In this document: positions 32,454 to 40,966 of the stretch, in pieces | How positions within the stretch are numbered: the first letter of the stretch is position 1 | Layout: every line of letters begins with the position of its first letter | Assembly: GCA_963782445.1 (NCBI GenBank) | Contig: CAWAJM010000001.1 | Span: forward strand, 3,472,001 to 3,536,000 | Origin: ZC4RG20 sp963782445 | GTDB taxonomy: Bacteria > Pseudomonadota > Gammaproteobacteria > Steroidobacterales > Rariloculaceae | Reading direction: 5' to 3' | Length of the DNA stretch: 64,000 nt | The notes under the pieces: model-generated | Told to the model about the DNA's origin: nothing | Database searches by the model: none | What the model saw: the letters and a program-made list of their open reading frames with translations, nothing else | Position numbers and translations under genes: made by a program

Positions 32454-33452
32454 TTAGCGCAAATCCACCTCGGCCACCTGCTTCGCCTCGGCCGTCGCCA
32501 GCACGTCGGCCTGCAGCGCGACCCCCGAATGCGCCCGCGCGAGCAGCGGATACGCGATGACCGCGCCGAGGATGATCGCGACGCCGAGGTAGAACTCGCC
32601 GGTCAACTCACGCTGCTCGCCGAGCAGCACGGCCGCGAGCACGACGGCGTAGACCGGCTCGAGGTTGACCGCGAGCTGCGCCGCGAACGCGCTCATGCGG
32701 CGCAGCGCGACGAGCGCGAGCGCGAACGGCAACAGCGTGCAGCCGAAGGCCAGCGCCGCGAGCAGCAATGCATCGCGCGGACCCGGCAGCACCCATAGCG
32801 GCCCAGCCAGCGGCGCAAACACCCACGGAAGCAGCGGCCCCAAGAACGTCAGCGCGAGCGTGCCCGCGGCGAGCTCGATCCAGGTCACGGTGACTGCGTC
32901 GCCGCCGTGCACGAGCCGCTTGTTCAGGGAGCCGAAGACCGCGACGAGCAGCGCCGAGACGGCGCCGACCGCGACGCCGAGCCGCATGCTGCCCGGCACG
33001 CCGCCGACCACGAGCGCGACGCCGGGCAGCACGGCGACGCCGAGGGCCAGGTCCTTCCACGAGAAGCGCGCGCCCGCGACGGCGGGCTCGATGACGGCCG
33101 TGAACGCGGTGGCGAGCGCGATGCAGGTCGCCCCGACCGAAGCGTCGGCGAGCTTGATGGCGCCGTAGAACGTCAGCCAATGCAGCCCGACGAGCACACC
33201 GACGCCGGCATACGCCGCGCGGCGCCGCCCAGGCATCTTACGCAGCCCTCTCCAGGCGCCGGGCCAGGCCGCGACCGCCGCGACGACGATGAACATGCGC
33301 CACCATACGAGCGGTAGCGCGGGTAGGCTGATGAGCTTGCCGAGGATGGACGTGAACCCCCAGAGCAGCACGCAGAAGTGAATCAGCCAGTGCGCCGGGA
33401 TCCCGGCGCCGCCGCGGGTCGGGCTTCTGCTCAGGCTCGGGCACAGGCGCAT
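32454..33452 (-). CDS. EamA/DMT-family permease
   Basis: This inner-membrane transporter of the drug/metabolite superfamily probably exports a small metabolite; the substrate cannot be told from sequence. The 332 aa protein has about ten hydrophobic segments arranged as two EamA repeats. The first starts at LIHFCVLLWGFTSILGKL and ends near VALVVGG, and the second starts at GVAVGAVSALLVAVFGSLNKRLV. The YAVVLAAVLLGE motif typical of the second repeat is present. The start at 33452 may be too far upstream, since the first 18 residues are Arg/Ser-rich. Convergent with dapD and 64 bp downstream of pstB on the same strand. Confidence 0.85.
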   Translation of the reverse strand: MRLCPSLSRSPTRGGAGIPAHWLIHFCVLLWGFTSILGKLISLPALPLVWWRMFIVVAAVAAWPGAWRGLRKMPGRRRAAYAGVGVLVGLHWLTFYGAIKLADASVGATCIALATAFTAVIEPAVAGARFSWKDLALGVAVLPGVALVVGGVPGSMRLGVAVGAVSALLVAVFGSLNKRLVHGGDAVTVTWIELAAGTLALTFLGPLLPWVFAPLAGPLWVLPGPRDALLLAALAFGCTLLPFALALVALRRMSAFAAQLAVNLEPVYAVVLAAVLLGEQRELTGEFYLGVAIILGAVIAYPLLARAHSGVALQADVLATAEAKQVAEVDLR

Positions 33453-33516
33453 GCAGGGCTCTCGGGATCGGGATGCCGAGCCGCTGCGGCGCGGGCGTGC
33501 GGCGCCGCAGGCCCCG

Positions 33517-34380
33517 TCAGCCGAAGCGTCCCGTGATGTAGTCCTCGGTCAGCTTATCGCGCGGGTTCGTGAAGATGTCCTCCGTCTCGCCGACCTCGAT
33601 GAGCCGGCCGAGATGGAAATAGGCCGTGCGCTGCGAAACGCGGGCGGCCTGGTGCATCGAATGCGTGACGATGACGATCGCATAGTTCTGGCGCAGCTCC
33701 TCGATGAGGTCCTCGATGCGCGCCGTCGCGATCGGATCGAGCGCCGAGCACGGCTCGTCCATGAGGATGACTTCCGGGCTCACGGCGATCGTGCGGGCGA
33801 TGCAGAGCCGCTGCTGCTGACCGCCCGAGAGGCTCGTGCCCGGCGCATCGAGCCGGTCCTTGACCTCCGACCACAGGCCCGCGCGCTCGAGGCTCGTCTC
33901 GACGATGCGGTCGAGCTCGTAGCGGTCGCGCGCGAGACCGTGAATGCGCGGGCCGTAGGCGACGTTGTCGTAGACGGACTTCGGGAACGGATTCGGCTTC
34001 TGGAAGACCATGCCGACGCGCAGCCGCAGCAGGACGACGTCCATCTCGGACGCGTAGATGTCCTCGCCGTCGAGCCGGATATCGCCCGTGACGCGCGCGC
34101 TCTCGATCATGTCGTTCATGCGGTTCAAACAGCGCAGGAAGGTAGACTTTCCGCAGCCGCTCGGGCCGATCAGCGCAATGACCTCGTGCTGGCCGATGTC
34201 GAGGTTCACGCTGTCGACCGCGCGATTGTCCCCATAGTAGACGTTGACGTTGCGTGCGCGGATGACGGGGCTGGTCGCCGTGATGTCGCCGACGGTCGTA
34301 TAGCCGGCCGCGGGCGAGGTCTCGAGCGTCGCGCCGGAAGCGGGTGCCTGCGATACGGTCTCCGGGACGACACGTGACAT
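33517..34380 (-). CDS. pstB: phosphate ABC transporter ATP-binding protein PstB
   Basis: PstB powers high-affinity phosphate uptake through PstSCA and joins PhoU and PhoR in phosphate signalling. The 287 aa ATPase has VNVYYGDNRAV, the Walker A GPSGCGKST (about 72-80), KPNPFPKSVYDN, the ABC signature LSGGQQQR, Walker B VILMDEPCSALDP and the switch His in VTHSMHQAARV. These match PstB rather than other ABC ATPases. The start at 34380 has a purine-rich leader; 34404 is possible. About 34 N-terminal residues are a non-conserved extension. pstS, pstC and pstA are not next to it, which is unusual. Confidence 0.95.
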   Translation of the reverse strand: MSRVVPETVSQAPASGATLETSPAAGYTTVGDITATSPVIRARNVNVYYGDNRAVDSVNLDIGQHEVIALIGPSGCGKSTFLRCLNRMNDMIESARVTGDIRLDGEDIYASEMDVVLLRLRVGMVFQKPNPFPKSVYDNVAYGPRIHGLARDRYELDRIVETSLERAGLWSEVKDRLDAPGTSLSGGQQQRLCIARTIAVSPEVILMDEPCSALDPIATARIEDLIEELRQNYAIVIVTHSMHQAARVSQRTAYFHLGRLIEVGETEDIFTNPRDKLTEDYITGRFG

Positions 34381-34677
34381 CTCTGCTCTCTTCGTCGTAG
34401 ACATGCCTCGGCAGTCTACTCCATGCGGCGCAGCGGGCGGGCGGCCGCGTGCGGTAGCATACGCGCTGCGCCGCGACCGCCGCCGCAGCCTGCGCGGGCG
34501 CGTGCCGGGCGCCCGGCCTCGTGTGTCGGCGCCCGAAGGAGCGATCCGGAAGGACATGATGACTAAGATTTCGCCCCGTCTATGCCTCGGAGCCGGCGCG
34601 GCCGGCAACCGTTCCGCGACTCCGGGGCGCCGGCCGGCGCCCCGGCCGCACGCCGGCACGGCGCCCGGAGCGCGCGC

Positions 34678-35805
34678 GTGAACGCCGTGCTCGAGCTGGC
34701 CCAGGCGCTGGTACGGTGCGCTTCCGTGACGCCGGACGACGCGGGCTGCCAGGCGCTCGTGGCCTCCGTGCTCGAGCCTGCGGGCTTCGCCGCCGAGCGC
34801 ATGCGCTTCGGGCCCGTCGACAACCTCTGGATCCGGCGCGGGCGCCATGCGCCCGTGCTCGTGTTCGCCGGACACACGGACGTGGTCCCGGCCGGCCCGC
34901 TCGAGCAGTGGCGGAGCCCGCCGTTCGAGGCACAGGTGCGGGACGGCCGGCTCGTCGGGCGCGGCGCGGCCGACATGAAGGGAAGCCTGGCCGCGATGGT
35001 CAAGGCGGCCGAGCGGTTCGCCTCGGCGTATCCTGCGGCGCGCGGCTCGCTGGCGCTGCTGATCACGAGCGACGAGGAAGGCGCGGCCGACGACGGCACG
35101 CTCAAGGTCATGGAACGCCTCGCCGAGCGCGGCGAGCTTTTCGACTACTGTGTCGTCGGCGAACCCTCGAGCGACCGGACCCTCGGCGACACCGTGCGCA
35201 TCGGGCGCCGCGGCTCGCTCTCGGGGCTCATGACGATCCGCGGCGCGCAGGGCCATGTCGCCTATCCGCTGGGCGCCGAGAACCCGATCCATGCCCTCGC
35301 CCGGTTCGTCACGGCGATGACGCGCGAGCCTATCGACGCGGGCAACGCGCATTTTCCGCCGACGACGTTCCAGATGGTCAACGTGCACAGCGACGCCGGG
35401 GCGCCGAACGTCGTGCCGGGCGAGCTCAAGTGCCGCTTCAACTTCCGGTTCTCGACCGAATGGACCGCTGAGTCGCTGTCCGCACGCGTCGAGCAACTGC
35501 TCGGCACGCTCGGTATCGACTACGACCTCGTCTGGCGCGTCTCGGGTCGGCCGTTCCTGACCGCCGAGGGCCGGCTCGTCGAAGCCGTCGCGCGGGCCGT
35601 CGCCGATGAAACCGGCGCCGAGCCCGAGCTCTCGACGAGCGGCGGCACCTCCGACGGGCGGTTCATCGCGCCGCACGGCATCGAGGTCGTCGAGCTCGGC
35701 CCGCTCAATGCAACGATCCACAAGGTCAACGAGGAGGTCGCCGTCGAGGACCTCGAGCGGCTCGAGCGGATCTATTTCCGAATCGCGGAGCTGCTGCTGG
35801 CCTGA
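34678..35805 (+). CDS. dapE: succinyl-diaminopimelate desuccinylase
   Basis: DapE is a di-zinc M20 hydrolase that frees LL-diaminopimelate from its succinyl form. The 375 aa protein shows FAGHTDVVPAG (first zinc His and catalytic Asp), GRGAADMKGSLAAM (bridging Asp), ITSDEEGAADDGT (catalytic Glu and zinc Glu), GEPSSDRTLGDTV, the dimerisation lid, and the C-terminal His in PLNATIHKVNE. The GTG at 34678 was chosen because it gives the family start and has GGAG nine bases upstream. It is divergent from pstB across 297 bp (34381-34677) that hold no recognisable gene. The TGA stop touches a REP pair. Confidence 0.96.
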   Translation: MNAVLELAQALVRCASVTPDDAGCQALVASVLEPAGFAAERMRFGPVDNLWIRRGRHAPVLVFAGHTDVVPAGPLEQWRSPPFEAQVRDGRLVGRGAADMKGSLAAMVKAAERFASAYPAARGSLALLITSDEEGAADDGTLKVMERLAERGELFDYCVVGEPSSDRTLGDTVRIGRRGSLSGLMTIRGAQGHVAYPLGAENPIHALARFVTAMTREPIDAGNAHFPPTTFQMVNVHSDAGAPNVVPGELKCRFNFRFSTEWTAESLSARVEQLLGTLGIDYDLVWRVSGRPFLTAEGRLVEAVARAVADETGAEPELSTSGGTSDGRFIAPHGIEVVELGPLNATIHKVNEEVAVEDLERLERIYFRIAELLLA

Positions 35806-35860
35806 AAAAAAAGGGGTCAGAGCCCTTTTTCGTGGAAAAGGGCTCTGACCCCTTTTTCTG
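35804..35860. repeat. Family-1 REPIN left of the RAYT gene
   Basis: Two inverted GGGGTCAGAGCCC units are separated by only five bases (CGTGG), starting inside the dapE TGA. Eight A residues precede the stem and five T residues follow it, so it reads as a strong intrinsic terminator for dapE on the plus strand and also functions in reverse. It is the closest-packed pair in the window. Confidence 0.92.
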
Positions 35861-35934
35861 TCCGCCATTTTCCGCCGCAGCGGCGCGAAATCCGCCTGGT
35901 GCGGATCCGGCGGCCGCGAGCATATTTCGTCGTC

Positions 35935-36618
35935 ATGCCGAGGCCCGCCCGAATCCGTCTCGCCGGAATGACCCTGCACGTCGTCCAACGCGGCAACAAT
36001 CGTCAGCGGACGTTCTTCTCCCCGGCCGACTACGCCCGCTATCTTTGGCTGCTCACGGTCGCACTCCCCCGCTACGCCACACGGTTGCATGCCTACGTGC
36101 TCATGCCGAATCACGTGCATCTGCTCATGACCTCCACGAGTGCGAGAGGCATCTCGCAGGTCCTGCAGTACGTCGGCAGCCGATACACGGCCTGGGCCAA
36201 CGCCCGTCGCGACCGGACCGGAACCCTTTGGCAAAGCCGGTTTCGATCATCGCCGATCGACAGCGAGCGGTATTGCCTCGCCTGCTACCGCTACATCGAG
36301 CTGAATCCCGTGCGGGCCGGACTCGCAAACCAGCCTGCGGGCTATCGCTGGAGCAGCTACGCCGCGAACGCGCTGGGCCGGCCGTCTCCGCTCGTCACCG
36401 CGCACCCGGTCTTCGCGGCGATCGCATCAAGCGAATGGGAGCGGCGGTGCCGATATCGGGCACTGTTCGCCGAGGCGCTGCCCGAAACGACACTGCAGGA
36501 GATCCGCTCGGGCCTGCGCAGCGGCGTGCCAACGTCCGCGGCAGCGTTCAAGCAGGAAGTCGAAGTCGCGCTGAACCGACGCATTGCCGAACGGCGCGGG
36601 AGGCCGAAGAAAGCGTGA
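35935..36618 (+). CDS. REP-associated tyrosine transposase (RAYT, Y1_Tnp family)
   Basis: RAYTs are single-domain HUH endonucleases related to IS200/IS605 TnpA that bind and cut REP palindromes and are thought to spread them. The 227 aa protein has the RAYT N terminus TLHVVQRGNNRQRTFFS, the HUH motif MPNHVHLL (His60, His62), GTLWQSRFRS, and the YRYIELNPVRAGL motif with the probable catalytic Tyr120, followed by the YRWSSY segment. The ATG at 35935 was chosen over one 36 nt upstream. It is bracketed by family-1 REP pairs (35804-35860 and 36667-36718). All motifs are intact, so it may be active. Confidence 0.95.
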   Translation: MPRPARIRLAGMTLHVVQRGNNRQRTFFSPADYARYLWLLTVALPRYATRLHAYVLMPNHVHLLMTSTSARGISQVLQYVGSRYTAWANARRDRTGTLWQSRFRSSPIDSERYCLACYRYIELNPVRAGLANQPAGYRWSSYAANALGRPSPLVTAHPVFAAIASSEWERRCRYRALFAEALPETTLQEIRSGLRSGVPTSAAAFKQEVEVALNRRIAERRGRPKKA

Positions 36619-36666
36619 GCCGTGCGGTGTGCCCCCCGTGCTCGCGATGCCAAGCAGGGTGCCCCC

Positions 36667-36718
36667 CAAAAGGGCTCTGACCCCTTTTCGTAGGGAAAGG
36701 GCTCTGACCCCTTTTTAG
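36667..36718. repeat. Family-1 REP pair in direct orientation right of the RAYT gene
   Basis: Two units reading GGGCTCTGACCCC lie in the same direction, spaced by CGTAGGG, unlike the inverted pairs elsewhere. The right unit runs into the dsbB TAA (36715-36717 on the minus strand). A GTAG tetranucleotide, a mark often found at the foot of REPs used by RAYTs, precedes the second hairpin. Confidence 0.88.
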
Positions 36719-37257
36719 GCCGTCGCGGCCGCCCGCTCCTCCGCATGGCGCTTGGCGTCTGCGAGCGGCGTCCAGTTCGCATAGACGATGAGGCCGCCGA
36801 GCAGGGCGAACCAGATCAGGACCCAGCCCGGCATCGCGAGCCCCAGGAACGTCCAGTTGACCTGCGAGCATTGACCGGAGGAGGTGAAGACCCACTTCAG
36901 GACCTGATGGAGCGGGAAGTTCGCGCGCATGTAGTCGAGGCCCGGGCCGCACGATGCCAGCGCTCCCGCGGGCAGGCTCTGCTCGTGCAGGTGCCACGAG
37001 GAGATGCCGGCGCCGACGAGCGCGACGATGGCGCCGAGCGCCGCGTAGACGCGGGCGGAGCGGCCCGCGGGCGCATGCAGCCCCGCCGCGAGGAACACGA
37101 TACCGAGCGCGATCATGCCCATGCGCTGGAAGATGCACAGCGGGCAGGCATCGAGACCGACGACCCATTGCTCATACAGCGCGTAACTCATGAGGCCGAC
37201 GACGGCGAGAACGCCCGCGAAGTTCAGCAGGCGGCGTTGGCTGCGTTTGGCGATCAT
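36715..37257 (-). CDS. dsbB: disulfide bond formation protein DsbB
   Basis: DsbB is an inner-membrane quinone reductase that reoxidises DsbA. The 180 aa protein has four membrane segments and both redox pairs: Cys38-Pro-Leu-Cys41 in LDACPLCIFQRM and Cys103/Cys130 in the second periplasmic loop (ASCGPGLDYM and SSGQCSQVNW). The ATG overlaps the phoU TGA as ATGA, so it is probably co-translated with phoU, an unusual partner. Its stop codon lies inside a REP unit, so the end of the gene may have been altered by the repeat. Confidence 0.95.
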   Translation of the reverse strand: MIAKRSQRRLLNFAGVLAVVGLMSYALYEQWVVGLDACPLCIFQRMGMIALGIVFLAAGLHAPAGRSARVYAALGAIVALVGAGISSWHLHEQSLPAGALASCGPGLDYMRANFPLHQVLKWVFTSSGQCSQVNWTFLGLAMPGWVLIWFALLGGLIVYANWTPLADAKRHAEERAAATA

Positions 37258-37994
37258 GAACGCGTCTCCCGACGGCGTGCGGCCCGCTGAACCTCGGCCT
37301 CGATGTTCTCGAGCCCGGTGTACCGCAGATCCTTGCCGTGCACCATGAAAATGACGTATTCGGCGATGTTCTTGGCATGGTCGCCGATGCGCTCCAGCGA
37401 GCGCGCGACCCAGGTCGTGTCCATGATGCGCGAGATCGTGCGCGGGTCCTCCATCATGAACGTAATGCCCTGCCGATAGATCGACTCGTACTCCTCGTCG
37501 ACGGCATCGTCGGCCTTCACGACATTGAGCGCCTCGTCCGAGTCGAGCCTTGCGAAGGCATTGAGCGCGCCGCGGATCATGTGCTTGACGTGGCGCGAGA
37601 GATTGCGCAGCTCGCGGTAGTTCGTCGACGGCCGTTCCATGCCGGCGAGCCGCGCGGCCAGCACGCCGATCTTCTCCGCCTCGTCGCCGATGCGCTCGAG
37701 ATCCGTGATCGTCTTGATGATCGCGACGACGAGCCGCAGGTCCCCGGCCGTCGGGCCGCGCGTTGCGAGGATGCGGCTGCACTCCTCGTCGATGCTGACC
37801 TCCATGCGGTTGACCTTGGCGTCGTCCTCGGCGACTTTGAGCCCGATCTCGCTGTCCGCGTCCGCCAGGGCCTTGCAGGCGCGGTCGAACTGCTCCTCGA
37901 CGAGGCCGCCCATGGTCAGCACGGCATTGCGTACGTGCTCGAGGTCCTCGTTGAACCGCCTCGAGATGTGATGACCGAGATCTTCGACTTCCAT
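37254..37994 (-). CDS. phoU: phosphate signalling protein PhoU
   Basis: PhoU links the Pst transporter to PhoR and keeps the Pho regulon off when phosphate is plentiful. The 246 aa all-helical protein has two PhoU repeats, each with the metal-binding E(D)xxxD-type motif (LVVAIIKTITDLERIGDEAEKI and WVARSLERIGDHAKNIAEY). The ATG at 37994 has GGAGG upstream. It follows phoR by 127 bp on the same strand and overlaps dsbB. In most bacteria it follows pstB directly; here dapE, the RAYT gene and dsbB separate the two. Confidence 0.95.
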   Translation of the reverse strand: MEVEDLGHHISRRFNEDLEHVRNAVLTMGGLVEEQFDRACKALADADSEIGLKVAEDDAKVNRMEVSIDEECSRILATRGPTAGDLRLVVAIIKTITDLERIGDEAEKIGVLAARLAGMERPSTNYRELRNLSRHVKHMIRGALNAFARLDSDEALNVVKADDAVDEEYESIYRQGITFMMEDPRTISRIMDTTWVARSLERIGDHAKNIAEYVIFMVHGKDLRYTGLENIEAEVQRAARRRETRS

Positions 37995-38121
37995 GAGCTC
38001 GCCCTCCTGTCGGCATAGCGGCCGACGCTCGCCCCCGCGAACCGGGGCGATTATACCCTCCGAGCTGCGGAACGCGCCCTCGATGCGCTGCGGCGCTGCG
38101 GCGCGCGGCCCGTTGCGGGCC

Positions 38122-39429
38122 TCAGCCCGTCGCCTGCGCCTCGCCGCCTCGGCGCGCGACGCGCGCCGAAGGGAAATGACAACGGAACGTGCTGCCCTCG
38201 CCCTCGCGGCTCTCGATCGAGAGCGTCGCGCCGTGGCGCTGCAGCGCATGCTTGACGATCGCGAGCCCGAGGCCCGTGCCGCCCGCGGCCCGGGATCGGC
38301 CCGGGTCGACGCGATAGAAGCGCTCCGTGATGCGCGGGATCTGATCCTCGGCAATGCCGACGCCCGTGTCGACGACCTCGAACACGGCGCCGCCGTCCTC
38401 GGGCCGCCACGAGACCTCGACGCTGCCCGCGCTCGGCGTGAAGCGCATCGCGTTGCTGACGAGGTTGTAGAAGACGGAATGCAGCTCCGACTCGCTGCCG
38501 AGCAGCGCCGCGTCGGTCTCGAGACGGAGCGTCAGCCGCGCACGCTTCCCGTCCGCCGGAAACTCGTTGACGATGAGCTTGAGCATGCCCGGCACGTCGA
38601 CAAAGCGCTGCGGCGCGCGCCCGTCCGAAGCCTCCAGCCGCGTGAGCTCGATGAGGTCGCGCAGAATCTGCGTCATGCGCGCGGCCTGCCGCTGCATCTC
38701 GCCGATCGGCGCCGACCAGGCCGGCGGAACGTCCGGATCGTCGGCCAGCGAATCGAGATAGCCGCCGATGACCGTCAAGGGCGAGCGCAGCTCGTGCGAG
38801 GCGTTGGCGACGAAGTCCCGGCGCGTGGTCTCGAGGCGGTGCTCGCGCGTCACGTCGCGCACGATCGCCAGGTGCTGCTTCTGCCCGTACGGGATCAGCT
38901 GCACGGCGAGCCAGCCGCCCTCGAACGTCGGCGACGGCACGACGACGGGCTCGCCGCGCGGATCGCCGAGGTAATGGACGAAATCCGGGTGCCTCAGGAG
39001 GTTGTCGACGCGGTTGCCGACGTCGCGCGTCGGATCGAGACCGAGCAGCCGCGTCGCGGCCGGATTGAACCAGAGAATCTCGTGCGCGGAATTGAGAATG
39101 ATGCCGCCGTCGCTGAGCGCGCCCGTGCTCTCGCGCACCTCGCGCAGCAGGCGGTGATACTTCTTCTTACGATTGCGCGCCTTCCCCTGCAGGCGCGCGA
39201 GCCGGCCTAACAGCTCGGCCCAGAACCCGCGCGTCTCCGGAACGGGCGCGCGCTTGCCCGCGACGAGCACGCCGTCGAGCAGATAGACGTTGCGCAGCGT
39301 GTTCGCGAGGTAAACGGCGAGCGCACCCGCGAGCCACCAGGCTACGTGCCCGAACACGAGGCCGAGCACGGCCGCGAACGCGAGCCACACGGCCAGAAAG
39401 AAGATGAGCGATATCCAGCGTCTCGGCAA
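38122..39429 (-). CDS. phoR: phosphate regulon sensor histidine kinase PhoR
   Basis: PhoR phosphorylates PhoB when phosphate is low. The 435 aa membrane kinase has two N-terminal membrane segments (about 8-45), a charged linker (RLQGKARNRKKKYHRLLREVRE), a PAS domain at about 100-195 (ALSDGGIILNSAHEILWFNPAA), the DHp motif FVANASHELRSPLTV with His212, and the ATPase N, G1 and G2 boxes (NLVSNAMRFT, DTGVGI, GTGLGLAIVKH). It lacks a large periplasmic domain, as is typical for PhoR. The start is a TTG one base after the phoB stop. Confidence 0.94.
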   Translation of the reverse strand: MPRRWISLIFFLAVWLAFAAVLGLVFGHVAWWLAGALAVYLANTLRNVYLLDGVLVAGKRAPVPETRGFWAELLGRLARLQGKARNRKKKYHRLLREVRESTGALSDGGIILNSAHEILWFNPAATRLLGLDPTRDVGNRVDNLLRHPDFVHYLGDPRGEPVVVPSPTFEGGWLAVQLIPYGQKQHLAIVRDVTREHRLETTRRDFVANASHELRSPLTVIGGYLDSLADDPDVPPAWSAPIGEMQRQAARMTQILRDLIELTRLEASDGRAPQRFVDVPGMLKLIVNEFPADGKRARLTLRLETDAALLGSESELHSVFYNLVSNAMRFTPSAGSVEVSWRPEDGGAVFEVVDTGVGIAEDQIPRITERFYRVDPGRSRAAGGTGLGLAIVKHALQRHGATLSIESREGEGSTFRCHFPSARVARRGGEAQATG

Positions 39430-39430
39430 T

Positions 39431-40138
39431 TCAAGCGTCTTCCGAAGGGACTTGGTCCGGAGAGAAACGATATCCCGCTCCGCGAACGGTTCGGATCAGT
39501 TTATCGTATCCGTAACCTTCTAGCGCCTTGCGCAGGCGACGTATGTGCACGTCGACCGTCCGCTCCTCCACGTAGACGTTGCCGCCCCACACGCGATCGA
39601 GCACCTGGCCGCGGCTGTAGACTCGATCCGGGTGCTGCATGAAGAACTGCAGCAGCCGGTACTCCGTCGGGCCGAGGGCGATCTCGTCGTCGCCGATCCT
39701 CACGCGGTGCCCGGCCGAGTCGAGACGCAGCAGACCGGCGGTCACGACCTCGTCCTCCGAGCCCGACGAGCGGCGCAGGGCCGCGCGGATCCGCGCGACG
39801 AGCTCGCGCGGCGAGAAGGGCTTGACGAGGTAATCGTCGGCGCCGCCGTCGAGGCCCGCGACCCGGTCGTCCTCCTCCGCGCGGGCCGTGACCATGATCA
39901 CGGGGATGTCGCGCGTGTCGGGGTCACGCTTGAGCTGGCGCGTGAGCTCGAGGCCGCTGATATCGGGCAGCATCCAGTCCATGAGCACGACGTCGGGGAA
40001 GCCGTTCGCGATCGCGGCGCGCGCCTCGCGGCCGCTCGCCGCGGGCTCGACCTCGTACCCGGCCCGGCCGAGGTTGAACGCCAGCATGTCGCGAATCGGT
40101 GCTTCGTCCTCGACGACCAATACCTTCTTCTGAACCAT
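39431..40138 (-). CDS. phoB: phosphate regulon response regulator PhoB
   Basis: PhoB is an OmpR-type activator of the Pho regulon. The 235 aa protein has an N-terminal receiver domain with acidic VVEDEAP, the phospho-acceptor Asp54 in VVLMDWMLPD, the switch Thr in VTARAEE and Lys in YLVKPFSP. The C-terminal winged-helix domain contains PTEYRLLQFFMQHPDRVYSR, the recognition region RTVDVHIRRLRKAL and RTVRGAGYRF. The start at 40138 (MVQKKVL) matches the family. It is first in phoB-phoR-phoU-dsbB, with tsaB 66 bp upstream on the same strand. Confidence 0.96.
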   Translation of the reverse strand: MVQKKVLVVEDEAPIRDMLAFNLGRAGYEVEPAASGREARAAIANGFPDVVLMDWMLPDISGLELTRQLKRDPDTRDIPVIMVTARAEEDDRVAGLDGGADDYLVKPFSPRELVARIRAALRRSSGSEDEVVTAGLLRLDSAGHRVRIGDDEIALGPTEYRLLQFFMQHPDRVYSRGQVLDRVWGGNVYVEERTVDVHIRRLRKALEGYGYDKLIRTVRGAGYRFSPDQVPSEDA

Positions 40139-40166
40139 GGATGCCCTCGGCTGCCCGGATGCCGGC

Positions 40167-40200
40167 ATTACAGACGAGCAATATTACAGTTCTGTTAACG
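40167..40200 (-). promoter_or_regulatory. possible Pho-box-like site upstream of phoB
   Basis: On the minus strand CTGTAAT occurs twice (complement of 40167-40173 and 40183-40189), preceded by GTTAACAGAA. CTGTAAT resembles a PhoB half-site, and autoregulation of phoB is common. However, the two half-sites are 16 bp apart instead of the canonical 11, so this is only a candidate. Confidence 0.3.
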
Positions 40201-40204
40201 CGCC

Positions 40205-40966
40205 TCAGGTCGGCAATCGGCGCCAGGCGCTTTCGCTGCGCAGATAGACAGGCAGCGCCTGCTCGGGGGCCAGGACGCGGCCCGCGGCGAGCTCGGCCTC
40301 CGCCTGCGGCAGCAGGTCCCGGGCCGCAGGCACGAGCCCGGCATCGACGCCGGCGGCGCCGGCCGCGATCGGCCCGAGCGCCTCGGCATACCGCTCCCAG
40401 CCGCTGCCGGCCGCATACCAGCCGCCCGCTTCCGCCGCGTCGGCCGCTTCGGCCGCCAGCGCCGCCGGCGAGGCGAGCCGCTCTTCGCCCTCGAGCCGCA
40501 TGAGGCCCGTGGCCGCATCGAGCGCATAGGCCGCCCAATAGACCTCGCCCATGCGCGCATCGACGCAGGTCACCACGCGTCCGACGCCGTGCTCGCGCCG
40601 CGCGCGCGCCGCGAGCGCCGCGAGGCTCGAGACCGCGACGAGCGGCCGGCCGGCCGCCATCGCGAAGCCCTGCGCGAGCGCGGCGGCGATGCGCAGGCCC
40701 GTGAACGAGCCCGGCCCGCGGCCGAATACGAGCGCATCGAGATCGCCGAGCTGCAGCTGCGCCTCGGCCAGGAGCTCCGCCACGAACGGCAGCACGAGCT
40801 CGGTCTGCTCTCGCGGCGTCGGGATCGTACGCTCGCGCAGCTCGCCGCCGACCGCGAGCGCCACGCTGCCCGTGGCGCTCGAGGTCTCGAGCGCGAGCAG
40901 CCGCGGCTGCGGCCGGGCCGCCGGCGCACCCCTTTCCCGGCCCGGCACGTCCCGCTCGCCCGTCAC
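40205..40966 (-). CDS. tsaB: tRNA threonylcarbamoyladenosine biosynthesis protein TsaB
   Basis: TsaB is the inactive ASKHA partner of TsaD that, with TsaE and TsaC, makes t6A37 in ANN-decoding tRNAs. The 253 aa protein has LLALETSSATGSVAL, ERTIPTPREQTELVLPFV, FGRGPGSFTGLRIAAALAQG and VVTCVDARMGEVYWA, the standard TsaB blocks. It lacks the metal-binding His motif of TsaD, as expected. The GTG at 40966 overlaps the helicase TGA as GTGA; the N-terminal 20 residues are then a non-conserved Arg-rich extension, so initiation could be further in. Confidence 0.93.
   Translation of the reverse strand: MTGERDVPGRERGAPAARPQPRLLALETSSATGSVALAVGGELRERTIPTPREQTELVLPFVAELLAEAQLQLGDLDALVFGRGPGSFTGLRIAAALAQGFAMAAGRPLVAVSSLAALAARARREHGVGRVVTCVDARMGEVYWAAYALDAATGLMRLEGEERLASPAALAAEAADAAEAGGWYAAGSGWERYAEALGPIAAGAAGVDAGLVPAARDLLPQAEAELAAGRVLAPEQALPVYLRSESAWRRLPT

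Noticed and set aside
33517..36234. A 905-codon minus-strand frame ending in PstB, suggesting a giant fusion
   Set aside because: Only the last 287 residues match PstB; the rest is antisense to dapE and the RAYT gene and crosses a REP pair.
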